The notes: generated by a model not told the origin, from the sequence alone. 64,000 nucleotides of DNA from Chara braunii (GCA_003427395.1 BFEA01000106.1:752657-816656), one strand, 5' to 3'; counted from the first letter of the stretch, positions 44,219 through 55,500 are shown. Made by a program: numbers and translations.

Positions 44219-44380
44219 ATGATAACACATATCAACATTTATCTTGAATTACTACGACCTTCTTATTTTATGTTATACTCAAGAAGATGTACATCATTTA
44301 TAATTTCCATTTGCTTATTCTTGACAGTAATGGCTATTTACTTAGCAACTTGGGTAGTACCATGGAGTCATCGGACCTAG
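44219..44380 (+). pseudogene. Mitochondrial ccmC-like fragment (haem exporter)
   Basis: From ATG at 44219, 53 codons read ITHINIYLELLRPSYFMLYS, then SFIISICLFLTVMAIYLATW and VVPWS before leaving the family and meeting TAG. LL-PSYFM, LFLTVMAIYL and VVPW match the spacing of the N-terminus of mitochondrial CcmC, a membrane protein that delivers haem for cytochrome c maturation. The identification rests on motif spacing and hydrophobicity, and another short mitochondrial membrane protein is possible. Confidence 0.5.
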
Positions 44381-44381
44381 A

Positions 44382-44759
44382 GCACTAGCCGATAGAATAC
44401 GAAGTCTAGTGGCACGATTTATCGAAGTAAGGCTTAGCCTTCGGCCCTTCTTTTCAAAGACGCTCATAACTCGACGAGCTAAAGGCTCCCACGGGCCGGC
44501 TTTTCTCGGGTTTCTTATCAGCTCCTCCAGGCTCTCCCACTTCGTGGCCTTCGAATATCGACGAACATACAATGGGAAAAGTCGAATTGTACGCGTTCAA
44601 CGAGCAGGTCACGTCACTTTACTCGTTGATATGCGGAAAGNGATTCACCGCCTGGCAGCTTTAGGTTTTTGTGACAAATCGGGGAACCCTAAACCCAACT
44701 TCTTTTATTTCCAAGATCCGCAGAGAAACTCTGTGTCACGTATCTCCGGACTTGTATGA
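44382..44759 (+). pseudogene. Group II intron maturase (domain X) fragment
   Basis: SRIVRVQRAGHVTLLVDMRK, then IHRLAALGFCDKSGNPKPNF, FYFQDPQRNSVSRISGL and a stop. GFCDKSGNPKPNF with the following ...VSRI segment is typical of the region preceding and entering maturase domain X in plant mitochondrial intron proteins, which help their intron RNA fold and splice. The domain is cut off before its end, and an N at 44641 interrupts one codon. Confidence 0.75.
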
Positions 44760-44940
44760 AACAGATACGCCGAGATTTTCGAGGGGCGGCTGTCTGGTAC
44801 ATAGAAGGCCGAAGGTCCAAATGCTTCGATACAATCGAACACCAAATATTGATGAGTCTTCTGCATAAGAAGATTCAAGATGATAGATTCTTGACTCTAG
44901 TGCGAAGGCACCTGTATAAGATCAAGCGGCCTCTTATAAA
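44756..44940 (+). pseudogene. Group II intron reverse-transcriptase fragment 1
   Basis: VWYIEGRRSKCFDTIEHQIL then MSLLHKKIQDDRFLTLVRRH. This is the RT block with the first catalytic Asp in the (I/V)xGD(I/F)xxCFDTIxH motif, here with GR replacing GD so the Asp of that position is lost while FDT remains. It should lie upstream of domain X, but here it follows it. Confidence 0.75.
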
Positions 44941-45099
44941 TCGTTGTTTAACTGCTGGTACACCACTTATTTGTTCATTGACTAAGTTTAGAACGAATTC
45001 ATAAATCATTTCAACAAAAGATTGCCAAGCATTGGGTACTAAATGACCTCCATTCATGGTGACAAAATGAAAGAAAAGCAAAATTAAACTAATAGTGAG
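44938..45099 (-). pseudogene. atp6: atp6 fragment (ATP synthase subunit a), antisense
   Basis: The minus strand reads LTISLILLFFHFVTMNGGHL, then VPNAWQSFVEMIYEFVLNLV and NEQISGVPAVKQRF. This is the conserved N-terminal membrane part of mitochondrial ATP synthase subunit a (VPNAWQSxVExIYxFVLNLVNEQI). About 53 residues are present, fused on both sides to RT fragments on the opposite strand. Confidence 0.9.
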
Positions 45100-45292
45100 T
45101 AGTGCTCACACGGCCCTTAATGTTATAATGGGTACCTTTCATGGTGCGCAATGGTATATTGAAGGATCCCTGGAGGCCGAAGGCCCTGGAGCCGTAAATC
45201 ATGGAACTCTGTATAAGATCATCCGGCGAACAATCCGAGATAAACGGATTCTCAAACTAATCCGCTCTGGATTCTCCGACAAGAAGCGATAA
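45095..45292 (+). pseudogene. Group II intron reverse-transcriptase fragment 2
   Basis: SSAHTALNVIMGTFHGAQWY then IEGSLEAEGPGAVNHGTLYK and IIRRTIRDKRILKLIRSGF. HTAL, WYIEG and KIIxRxIxDxRxLKLIRSG match the same RT region as fragment 1 but from a different intron protein. The catalytic (D)xxFDxI segment is replaced by LEAEGPGAVNH. Ends in TAA. Confidence 0.6.
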
Positions 45293-45300
45293 CAAATATG

Positions 45301-46165
45301 TGAGATTCGTATCCCTCCGCTGAAATCTGCGAAGTGTCTAATGAATTTGAAGCCACGACCGCCAAAAAAAAATGTGCTTGCAATTTTTACGCTGATTTCT
45401 AACGTCGACTTGGTCTGTTGAGGGTATGTCCTCTTTCCCCTCCCACATCCAACAAATAGTGGGCATATGACCTAAAAATGAGAAAAGTAAAATTATTGTG
45501 TTAAAATTTGCGTGAAATAAGTGATACTCGGGGACTTTCAAGAAGGAACATCTAAAGTATTTGATTCATACTTACGAGTCTCAAATCGTTTGTGTTAACG
45601 AAACAAAATTAAAGGAAAATAAAATCAATAATTTGGGAAAATGGTAGGATGGACCCCATATTTAGTTCCCTGCTTTCGGTTCTTAGGATGATGTAAGAAT
45701 CCTATTTCATCATATGGATTATTATGTTGACTTGTGGGGCAGTTGGGCATGGATTAAGGTACTAAAGAACAATCATGATTAGATATTACTTTTGTGTGTT
45801 ACATTTGAGCTTTTATCTTGAAATAATTTTATATTTGTTGACGATTTGCACATCAACTTTTATGAATGTGTGTGTGAACTTCAGTTTTTCAATGATACGA
45901 TATTGAAATGTTTAGATGTTTGATTTCTCATTTGTTTTCGTGTGTTGGCGTGTGAGATGTGCTTGTACACATTAATTTATTTTTATTTTTATTTTTTATT
46001 TGTCCTTTCATGATCGTATATTTGCGACCTTCATTCGATCTTCAAGTGTTTCAATCATCATTTGTTTTCATATTTCATGGTGACAATCAACTTTTTTTGT
46101 GATTCGCTACCTTGTCTATCTTTTATCACGTGTACGACAATTGCTGTAATAATCAAACGTGTGGA
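45301..46165. other. AT-rich intergenic DNA
   Basis: Low-GC sequence to the right of the mitochondrial mosaic, with no convincing open frame. It might include non-coding mitochondrial DNA, but I could not recognise any. Confidence 0.4.
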
Positions 46166-46169
46166 TATG

Positions 46170-46560
46170 AAAATGCTTTAATTTTGAAATACTTTGATAT
46201 TTCACATCTTTAATTTGTAATATTGATAATAGATTGTTTGTGATTCATTATCTTCAAATATTATAATATTAACACACTTTCCTCTTGAAACGTCACCCAT
46301 CTTACAATGTTTTCATCTTGAATTATTCCCATTTTGAAATGTTTCCGTCTTCAAATGCATCGATCTCGAAATGCTTTCAAAAAATCAATACTAAAATGCT
46401 TTGATTTTGAAACACTTCGATCTTATAATGATTTGATTTTGAAATACTTCAATTTCATAATGATTGAATTTTGAAATGTTTCGATTTCGTAATGATTAGA
46501 TTTTGAAAAACTTCGATAATGAAATACTTCGACTTTGAAAAACTTCAATCTTAAAATGCA
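46170..46560. repeat. Degenerate ~20-bp tandem repeat
   Basis: Variants of TTTGAAATACTTCGATTTTG recur about every 20 bp (for example near 46395, 46440, 46470, 46510, 46535), often with CTTGAAATG or TTCGTAATGATT variants. AT-rich minisatellite with no coding frame. Confidence 0.6.
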
Positions 46561-46906
46561 TGAATCGTACATTCCTTCTACTTTAATAGGCTCCGATACT
46601 TACATGCGTTGTTGATTTATTTTTTTTTTGCAGGGAGGTGGCCCTCCTTCAATATAGGAAACCATGCTTGTATGTCACTCGTTACCTTGACGTAGTTATG
46701 TTGTGAGATTTCGCACGCTTATAAAACTTTCCATCCGTATGTTATGTGTCTATGTGTGTATAGGTGTGCATGTCTTCAATGTGTATATAGACGAAGGGTA
46801 CGTCTTAAATCCCTCGAACCATCGAAAAAAACAAGTTGGCCCTTGACGAGGGTATAGGGTTCAAAAGTACGAGGGTTTATGGTGTAGAAGTACGGATGTT
46901 TGACCT

Positions 46907-46907
<1 letters not shown>

Positions 46908-46963
<56 letters not shown>

Positions 46964-46966
46964 ACA

Positions 46967-47003
<37 letters not shown>

Positions 47004-47008
47004 GTGTA
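46908..47008. repeat. (GT)n microsatellite
   Basis: About 50 bp of GT, an interruption GCGCACAT, then about 35 bp more. It sits in a unit resembling the duplicated blocks at 50.9-51.8 kb. Confidence 0.9.
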
Positions 47009-48700
47009 CATTGGTGAAGGCACAACGTTTTCAGTCTGTGCGAGCGTATGTGCATCTGCGTGAGTCAGTTTGAGTACGTAACAGCTTCTTCCATTTCTAT
47101 ATGGTCGGAGGGTACAACGTCCTCAATCCGCCGTAACATCTGTAAAGCAAGTTAGCAGCTCACAAAAGTTTGGGGCTTAGAAGTACGTGTGTTTTTTCTT
47201 ATGCGTGAATGTAGGGTATGTGATTAATGAGCTGTGATGTATGAAACAACGTAGGAAATATATCCAAATAATCTAACACGATGTGAAGATTTTCATGATT
47301 TTGCAATTTTTAAGACACGTAATGAGGATGGCGTTGACAGATGATCGACATTGTATATAAGTGTGTGTTTTGTAAACAATGGCAGCGATAACAAGGTATA
47401 TTGTCCGCGAACGATTGTCTATTCTCACGAAAGGGAATGTCTTCCTTTTTGAATACTTGTCTATGGGGAAATGCCATGTTAATAAATGCACACTATTTGT
47501 CGTGGTTGTTGTTTTTATCAAGCTCGATATTTACAATGTCCTCGTTTATGAAGGTTGAAATGTTTTGAATGGACAAGGAGATTATGGGGATTTTGGATTG
47601 AGTTATTTGCCGACTCTTGACATTGTGGAGTGAGACAAAGTAGATTTAATCCGCTTCGGGAAAAGGCTAAGACATTATTCAACTTTTGTGATAGAATTTG
47701 AAGAACTGTCTCAACCCCATGCATAGCGTTACATGCTTATATAGTTCAACATGAGAACCTTTAGTAAGTGTTGCAAAAATGACTAGGAGGAGGTCTGGAA
47801 TACGGTGCTTATAAGACCGACTATAGGACGGGAAGCAGATGGAGTTAGAAAACCCTCATTTTGTACAGAAGTGTGAGAACCGTGTGGTCGGAAAACTGTA
47901 CCACAACGGGTTGGGCGAAGGTCCCACCGTGACTACCAACAATGCAACGACATGGCTAAGCCAAACCACTTTACGAATGTCCGAAATCCCACCCCGACCA
48001 ACCTCTTTGGAAACATCATTACTCCTAAACCCCTCTCGTTCCTACGGGGTAAAGCCAATCGATGAACGACGTGCGTATATGACCCCAGTTGGTGCGACCG
48101 CTTGCCACAAATGAAGTAGATTGAGATACAATGCACCATTACGAACGTCCTGTGGTTAACAGTGACCTAGATCTCAATCCATTGGTGAACAAAGAACGAC
48201 GTGAACCACCTACATATAGTCAGTAGATTGAGATAATATAACAATGGGGTTCAAAATCGTGATGTCCTCAATGCAACTGTTTGTTATTGCACGACTTGCA
48301 ACATTACAAATTTGAAGCCTCACAAATAAAAATCGTAGTTCACGATATACGAACACTTTATCGCAGTGGGATATGACACGAGAGGGCCTCAATGTTATAG
48401 TCCTCAACTTGTTATAACAACATTCCCCCTCCCCCTACCCCCAACCCCTTGCGCAGAAGCACAATACTGAAAGACCTCACATCTTGTGCCTCAATCACTG
48501 CCTTCAAAGACTGCACATCCTACTTTTAAAGAGTCTCGAAGGTCATAGTGTCAATAATGTGGTAGGTCTTCATCATGAATGGACACCGTCACTTTGGGAC
48601 AAAGGAGTCCATTCCCTCCCGCTTTCCTCTTGAAACGACAAGGCCATAAGTTTCTTCTACGTTTGACGCAAGTTTGTCAACACCATATAAATTCGAGCTT
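47009..48700. other. Intergenic DNA with unsupported frames
   Basis: Contains a 91-codon plus-strand frame at 47839-48114 with no recognised motif, and a repeated ACCACCTACATATAGTC / AGTAGATTGAGATA type motif near 48115 and 48220. No supported gene. Confidence 0.35.
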
Positions 48701-48731
48701 GCTGAGACTTTTTGAGTTTTTTGGAACGTGA

Positions 48732-49130
48732 TTGTTGTACATGACTGTGGATGCGAGAGTGATTGACCGTGTTGATATGCATGTGTATGAGGAGTTTGCG
48801 GCACTCTGTGCCATCATCGAGTCCGAGGTTGCGGTTGTCTCATATGGCACCACGTTTGAAGCTGATACAAGGAGATTGAGTTTGGAAGTAGAGGTGAAAG
48901 TGGTCCCAGAGCTTTGATCGTTTGCTCTTGAATTGGGGGAGTATTGGCGGGCCCACTTGGCAAAAGGAGCACCCATGGCTGGCTGCGACATCGATACGGT
49001 CACCGATTTTCTTTGCTTGTGGGACAAGGATCCCTATCACCCATTCTTGGACTTTTTCGAACCCTTCCATCCTCATCTCGATGACAGATCGTCACCGATT
49101 TTCCTACTTTTATCTTCCGTCTAACTTTCC
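48732..49130 (+). pseudogene. Hypothetical protein relic
   Basis: Two consecutive plus-strand segments look protein-like. 48732-48917 has VYEEFAALCAIIESEVAVVS, and 48933-49124, in another phase, has EYWRAHLAKGAPMAGCDIDT, then TDFLCLWDKDPYHPFLDFF. They could be neighbouring parts of one decayed gene separated by a frameshift near 48920. No family assigned. Confidence 0.25.
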
Positions 49131-49538
49131 ACGATCTTGGATCTCCCAATTTGACCCTCTCCAAGTCCTCTCATACTCTGTTACATATCCAGATCTTCCT
49201 TCCCCCTGCTATATCACGCGGAAGACATTGTTTTACACCTTTTCTTTTCTTTCGTTCTATTTCATGGACTTCGTGTTCACCTTAGCGTTGAATACCTCAC
49301 AGTGAATATGTGGAGCTGCTCGTCATATAGGCATGGCATGGCGACCTACCACTAAAAGGCTAGTTATTCGGATTTATGTAAGGCGAAGTAGAGTGAGAAA
49401 CGAGTAGTAGGATTGCGGTCATACGCGAATTGGCAGAAGTAATAATTGATTTCGTGGCAGTACTTCCACTAACTATCTTAACAAGAGAAGGTAGCGAAGA
49501 CCATTTTCGTGTGGAGCGAGAGTTGACGCCGTCTTGCA

Positions 49539-49905
49539 TTGGTGATCGATGACGGAGACGAAATCGAAAGTAATTGGCCTTCAGCAAATCGTACGTTCGG
49601 GGTTCCTAAAGTGGAAGATGGGTACTGGAAACTGACCGTAGGGGATGATGACATCAAGAAGTGGGCATCTAACGACGAGGCGGAAGCATCGAAATGTGGA
49701 AACAACATCGGTGAAGCGTGGTCAGAGGGGAAGGAGGTGGAGGGAACGAGGACATCCGACGGCAACGAAGAACCCATATGAGATGGTGACGAAGACATCG
49801 AGGTGCGCTCCGAGGGCGACGAGGAGAAAGTGTTGTGGCCAAGCGAGGAGGATTGAGAATCGCCGACAGTGGATAAGGAGGAGGAAGAATGTGATAACAA
49901 TGAAT
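49539..49905 (+). pseudogene. Acidic hypothetical protein relic with in-frame TGA codons
   Basis: One phase continues through TGA at 49779-49781 and TGA at 49854-49856 to TAA near 49904: KVEDGYWKLTVGDDDIKKWA, then EEPI-stop-DGDEDIEVRSEGDE and WPSEED-stop-ESPTVDKEEEE. Acidic, probably disordered. The two TGAs again lie where Trp would be tolerated. The minus-strand Ser-rich frame is its shadow. Function unknown. Confidence 0.25.
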
Positions 49906-50463
49906 AAATGATAGTGCCAACTCTGATGTCTTTGGTTTCGGAGGAAAGGCAAGAACGTCGGATCTTGGGACATCCTTTCGATATGCTACACCTCACTAAG
50001 CTGGACGGTTTGACACTTATTTCGGGAGGTTGGGTCGTGTTCCCTTCATCTTTGTTCTACCATTACAACGCTGACTGATTATGTTGCGACATCATCCCCG
50101 ATTCCTCTTCTGAATTCCCTCACTAGTTCCTGCACGTCCTTTTTTTTAGTATTGTATGGCAAATTATGAACAACAATTATTTTGTGTTGTATGTGTAAGA
50201 TTTCCAGATAACACTGGGAAGGATTCGCTCCGGCACGACGTGTTGCAAATAATGCACATGTGGTTGTTCAAAGTTTTAGAGAGAATGCCAAGACACACTC
50301 ACCGTTATCCTCGTTAGCTTTTACAACTTCACAGATCAGGAAGATGATAATTACGCACTTCGAGTGTATCTTTCGCCCCTTCCTCCGCTACCTTCCACTA
50401 TCCCTGATTGCGTTTGGGTCTCGTACCCTCCTCATAAGCTGACGTTTCTTTAAGGTAGGTAGG

Positions 50464-50465
<2 letters not shown>

Positions 50466-50540
<75 letters not shown>
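50466..50540. repeat. (GA)n microsatellite
   Basis: About 74 bp of GA after a GGTAGGTAGGGG motif. Confidence 0.95.
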
Positions 50541-50545
<5 letters not shown>

Positions 50546-50743
50546 TGCGAGGGGAAGTCTTCAATGGTTTGTTTTGAGATGCATAATTTCAAACTAGTTT
50601 CTGTTGTTGCCGTGTATAATTTGGAAATTTCTGCTGCATTTTTCTTTTAACTCCTTAGTTTGTGCTGCAAATGTGAAAAGTAAAAAAAAAAAAGGTTTCG
50701 TACGTGTGTTTGTGTGTGTGCACATGTGTATGTATGTTTGTGT

Positions 50744-50745
50744 TA

Positions 50746-50811
<66 letters not shown>

Positions 50812-50837
50812 TTGTGAGTGTATGCGTGTGTGTGTGC

Positions 50838-50874
<37 letters not shown>
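50744..50874. repeat. (GT)n microsatellite
   Basis: Two long GT runs with short interruptions (GCGAGTGTGTG, TGCCAGTGTG). It yields CVCV frames that are not genes. Confidence 0.95.
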
Positions 50875-50876
<2 letters not shown>

Positions 50877-50947
50877 ATGTGTACCAGTGTGCATGCAACC
50901 CCTCATATCCACCAATGTGGATGTTAGTGGTACATCATCTTCAAGCC

Positions 50948-51812
50948 GTTGTACCATCTACAACAATGGCAAGAAGAAAAAATAAAAAAATTATATGCTA
51001 GCCCCTATAGACACGCAAAAAAGTACGCAGTTAACATGTGTGTGCTATAGTACCATCGACTAAATATGTCATGGGGTGTATGTGCTCACCACTTTCGAAT
51101 CTTGAATCCTCAAACTCTGATGTGCAGTGTAAGACATTTATGTAGATCGCCATGATATTCAATCTAGGTAAGACTTTTCACTCTTTGAAGAGAAGGATGA
51201 AAAATTGAATAGTAAATACATTCATTCTTTTAGTAAAAAATAAAATTTACTTGTCTTCTATTCAATAATATCAATAATCACTGTATATAAATAGAAATGT
51301 TTTTTTTTTTAATTATTTTAAAAAATATAATTTTTATATTCTAACTTGTTTTGTTTTTATATAATATTTGATATAGTATTGTTTAGTACTGATTTTTTTT
51401 TTTTTTTTTTTTACCGTGACAGATTGTAGCTTGATACAAAGCATCACAAAAAAACTAGGATGCATACTTGTGTTATATGTGTTAAATACATTCAAAAATT
51501 GAAACCTTGAGGTGTGTGTGTGTGTTTGCGCGATAGGTATCAGCGTCTAAGTTGTCATACCATCTACAACGATGGCGGAAAGGGGAAAAAAACGAATTGA
51601 CCGCCAACCATCACAAACACATGAGAGAGTATGCAATTAGTATGTGTTTATTATAGTACCATGGGCTATGAAATATTATGGGTTGTATGTGATCACGACT
51701 TTTGGATCTTGCATTCCTTGGCTCGGATATGCATCGTAAGGCACTTATGTAGGTTGTCCTGGAATTCAATTGAGGTAGATTTTAACTCTTTAGAGAGAAG
51801 GATGAAACTGGA
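50948..51812. repeat. Diverged direct duplication, ~600-bp offset
   Basis: The block with TACCATCTACAACAATGGC, CTATAGTACCAT, GGGGTGTATGTGCTCA and GAGAAGGATGAAA at about 50948-51212 recurs at about 51555-51810 (ACCATCTACAACGATGGCGG, TTATAGTACCAT, GGGTTGTATGTGATCA, GAGAAGGATGAAA). Each follows a GT microsatellite. A more distant relative (CGTAACATCTGTAAAGCAAG) lies near 47130. AT-rich with long T runs between. Confidence 0.65.
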
Positions 51813-52019
51813 TCGTCATGTGTTGTAGGTGTTAAATAAATTTCGAAATTGGAACCTCGGGTACTAATGGTTGCCACAAATTTGTATTTAGAAAGTAACA
51901 AACTCCAGTGGAGATTTTGTTTCTCCTCTTCGTTTGATATGTTGTGTTATTCAATAAGCGACAAGGACAAAGATTGAATTGTGTCTGCTAATATTAGACT
52001 AAATGGCTAACACGAGATA

Positions 52020-52110
52020 CTCACAGGCCCCGGTTGAAGTCCTTTTCAAAGCCCCACCTCACTCAATCACATAGGCCCCCACTCGACCTTGGGTTCAAGT
52101 CCCATTAAAC
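52020..52110 (+). repeat. Possible tRNA-like SINE fragment
   Basis: Two B-box-like motifs, GGTTGAAGTCC (about 52032) and GGTTCAAGTCC (about 52092), lie about 60 bp apart in similar surroundings (GGCCCC...). There is no clear A box. Weak evidence for a Pol III-derived repeat just upstream of the truncated LINE. Confidence 0.3.
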
Positions 52111-52201
52111 CACCATGACATTAGAGGTCAAACGTACGAGGCTGATTTTTGTAAAATTTACCAAGCCATGAAGCAACTGGTACCACAACTTTGAACCATT
52201 A

Positions 52202-54555
52202 GGGTGGTGTCGGTGCTTGCCTTTCTCATATTACGCTCTTAGCCGTATTCGGGTCTCCTCTATTCCTGAGGAAGCAATCCCGGTTTGCTCCCTCTTTGCA
52301 GATGATCTTTCTCTTATGGTTGACGCTTCATACGATAACTTAGAAGTCATCAAGAGAATAATGAACAAATTCTGCAAACTCTCTGATATGAGAGTTATCT
52401 GGGGAAATAAAACACTAGGATGGTGGATCCACCATCAAGGTGTAAGACCCCCTGAACTCCCCCGCATTAAGTGGGTCCCTCTTAATGAACCTATCAGGAT
52501 CCTGGGAGTATCCCTCTCGGTCTCAGGCAGACTCACCTCCTCAAACGATGGGATCTTACAACAAGCAGGTTTGAAACTTGTCTCTTGGAAGGAGAAACAT
52601 ACTTCCCTCTTTGGTAGAACTCTAATAATGAATAATGTCATCCTAGCTTCTATATGGTATAAATCAGCCTTCTGGGTCTTGGACAAAAACAATCTTAAGC
52701 TTCTTAAAAGACAGTTAGTGACCTTTTTGTGGCGTGGGATCATGAAAAACCAAATGTCATCAGCAGGGTGGCTTGGCTATCCATCATTCAACCCAAAACA
52801 AAAGGGGGTCAGAGGATCATTGACCCCCAAACCCAAGCCATGACCCTTTGTCTCCAATGGATCAAACGTCTCATTTTTTATCCTGCCACCTCTTGGTCCC
52901 CCCTTGCTTTTGAACAGATAAAAAGGTTAGCCCTTCCAGTGCCCGATCATATAGACCCCCTTATGTGGCTGGAAAACCGTGCATGAACTTTGCCCAGAAG
53001 CTCTCTAGGGGACCAATATCAAGAAGATAATTCAGATAGGGAGGTAATCAGAAGGGACATGGGGCTGGACCCCTTCTGGGTTATCCTCCTAAAAAATTAG
53101 AGAAAGATGCCTATCCCAGACAAAGCTTTTCCGGATAGATGGGGGAAAGTTTGTCAGCAGTTTCTTTTTAACAACACTTTTATCAGGGATGATTCTGGAT
53201 GTATGTTACATTGTATGAATGCTCCTTGAAATGGTTGGATTAAAAGGGGTGTATTACGAGTCAGAGATCTATGGAATCAAGAAAGCAGAGATTGACATTC
53301 CTCCTCTGACCTGCATGAGCGTCTGAGATATAGTCATCATCAGACTGAGGCCCTGGATAAAATAATGGACTGAATTCCTCTCGACTGGGTCAGAATCCTA
53401 AAGAAGGGGCCCAAGCTTATTGTGAATGACTGGGTGGCCTTTCACAACCAAAAAGGAGTCGCTGGTAATATAATTGAAATTCATAACCCAAACCAAATTC
53501 TCATTTCTATCTTTCATGTCCAAGAGGATAACTTCCTTAATCAGAATCAATAGGAGGAGATTAGATGATGCTCATATGATCAACTGTTTAGGATTCGAGT
53601 ATTGAAATTCGATGATAAATGGCTAGCGTTTAAACCAGATACCCCCATCTCCCATCTTCCATTTGACCCTATTAATTGGTGTTGGTCTCCTCTTGGGAAC
53701 CGTGCGCCGGCGCACCCTACAAAGTTGCACACTCTCACAGTCAAAGCCTCTTACACGATGCTCCGCCCGAGAGTTAATTTAAAAGACTATATAAAAGAAA
53801 GATGGCAAAAACATCTTAACGTTAGTAAAAACGAATTGAGAAGGGTTGATTGATTTTTTGCCTCTAAATCTAAACCCGCCGAAATAGCTTCCCTCCAGTG
53901 ACAAATCTCTCATAGGTGCCTTCCCTCAAATGACAGGATTATTAATAAGACTTCTCTCGAGTAGAAAGGTATTGCCCTCCCTTGGTGTAAGTTTTGTAAA
54001 TCGGCCTTCCCCTCCAAACTCATCCCAGAAACTATTGAGCACATTTTTCTCCAATGCCCGGGATCAATCTGGCTGTGGAGATGGTGGGATAGGATTTGGT
54101 ACCAGTTGGAGATTTCTCATCCTTGGCCTTGGGAATGGAAAACCCTTCTGTTAGGATCATGGCATCCGGACCAAGTGGATGAATTTACCTACAATATATT
54201 CCTAGTAAGTAGGCGAGTGATCATCAGGGCGATTTGGACAAGAAGGTGTACCTTTGAAATGAAAAATGCTCGCTTAGATGGACCAGAATTCACAGAAACC
54301 ATCAAACTTCAGATTCAAACTGATTTAACTATCAAATGGGAACATGTAAAATAACGAATCCAGTTTCTCACGGATCTTAAAGAAATTTGGTGCCACATTA
54401 AAAAAATTAAGAAAAGTTGGCTTGGAAATGACCAGGGTGGGAGACTGGGGATGGTAATCTGGGAAGGCGGTTCCATACACGCTCAAGTTCCACTTAAAAG
54501 GAACTACCGATTGGTCTTTAATGACTGGACCACAGTCGATCCCTCAATTCCCTAA
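52202..54555 (+). pseudogene. LINE reverse transcriptase C-terminal part with zf-RVT domain, many stops
   Basis: The first segment (52202 to about 52760) has CLPFSYYALSRI and the catalytic box LFADDLSLMV (FADD at 52295-52306), then WKEKHTSLFGRTLIMNNVIL and VTFLWRG. One frameshift near 52750-52765 moves to the phase VAWLSIIQPKTKGGQRIIDP, which then stays open in register to 54555 without any indel. That phase is cut by stops at 52984, 53098, 53227, 53293, 53371, 53551, 53566, 53851, 53899, 53962 and 54352 (seven TGA, three TAG, one TAA). The C-terminal zinc-binding RT-associated domain is recognisable as WCKFCKSAF...EHIFLQCP (53983-54060), followed by Trp-rich IWLWRWWDRIWY. The protein would copy its own RNA at a nicked target site. 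This copy is dead. Confidence 0.85.
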
Positions 54556-54900
54556 CGACCCTTCTCTGAATTTCCTGATTTCTTCCCCCCCCCCAATGAT
54601 TGCCTTGTGCCAGTGTCTTGGTTTGGATAGAAAAGGTGAGGATCTGGCGCCCTGTGAGGGTGAAGAGGCACTAAGCTAGTTCCTGGGGGACTGTATATTT
54701 CAGCTTTCCCCTCTGCTCCTTTCTGGTTACCCTATTCAATTCTTGATTACCTTGTATTTAAGGGGACGCTGGACCCGCTTTCCAGCAGGTGACGCTCCCC
54801 ACCAATAGAATGGAGCCACCCGAGGGTTGGAAAGGAGTGAATCCTCTTATCGTCACTCCTATCCGATTCTCGGTGTTAAAAAAAAAAAAAAAAAAAAAAA
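52202..54900 (+). mobile_element. 5'-truncated non-LTR retrotransposon (LINE) with poly(A) tail
   Basis: Coding sequence from inside the reverse transcriptase to the natural end of the ORF (TAA at 54553-54555), a ~320-bp 3' untranslated region containing a run of C near 54586-54594, and a 23-bp A tail (54878-54900). Truncation at the 5' side within the RT and a 3' A tail are the standard outcome of target-primed reverse transcription. No target-site duplication was identified by eye. Confidence 0.8.
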
Positions 54901-55450
54901 GTGGGATCCGAGAAGGAGGGTCGCAGGATAGGACAGCTGGCTTAGGATTGAGGATGCCCTTATTTCTACCCTCTTTTGTTATCTGGAGGGGGACGCTCGA
55001 ATTGGTATAGATGAAATCCCGCCAGCCAACCTAGGATCTTCCTTTTCTTTGATGTTTTCTGCATAACTCACCTGTCTTGGCTACCTTCTTTGACTGCTTG
55101 TTGCATACCCTAACGGTACAGACCAGACCAAGAACCGACCTTTCTCACATGATACAAGGTAGCACAACGGAAGGCTTAGATACCGATGATCCGATCAATC
55201 AAGCTGCCATGCAGACCAAACATGCATCATCATCATTCCATGGTGTGAAGGGGGTTGACGCTCACACGGGAAGAATGCATCAGTCCCCGATCATACACAG
55301 ACGAAGAAGAGGGGGTTTAGACCAAGGGGAGGGGGAAGATGGAAATGTCGTCAACACCAAGTCTTCGATACAGTCCCAAATAATCCCTCGCCAAAGGTCT
55401 GAATCCCGATGCTGAGTCTGAACCCAAATGTCGTCAAATTCCAATATCGC

Positions 55451-55453
<3 letters not shown>
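54901..55453. other. Intergenic DNA, nothing recognised
   Basis: A plus-strand 112-codon frame (55077-55415) has ordinary composition but no domain. The region ends in the CT microsatellite beside the gap. Confidence 0.4.

Positions 55454-55500
<47 letters not shown>

Larger units (their letters stand above)
43889..45292. mobile_element. Mosaic nuclear insertion of mitochondrial DNA (NUMT)
   Basis: Within 1.4 kb lie, in order, fragments of nad5 (+), a ccmC-like frame (+), a group II intron maturase X domain (+), a reverse-transcriptase core (+), atp6 (-) and a second RT segment (+). None is complete, strands are mixed, and the maturase domain precedes the RT domain, opposite to the native order. 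Flanks are ordinary nuclear-looking sequence. This points to joined mitochondrial pieces, not an intact organelle segment. One ambiguous base is at 44641. Confidence 0.85.

Noticed and set aside
53080-53400. Introns explaining the stops in the LINE
   Set aside because: The frame stays in register across every stop with protein-like sequence on both sides, and no consistent GT/AG pairs bracket the stops.
52984-54354. Reassigned genetic code (TGA/TAG read as Trp)
   Set aside because: TAG is also affected, the intact gene at 15.4 kb ends in TGA and uses TGG throughout, and many TGG codons remain in the LINE. Decay is the simpler reading.
52984-54354. Rescue of stops by U-to-C RNA editing
   Set aside because: U-to-C editing would turn TGA/TAG into CGA/CAG (Arg/Gln), not Trp, and it is known from organelles of some land plants, not nuclear LINEs.
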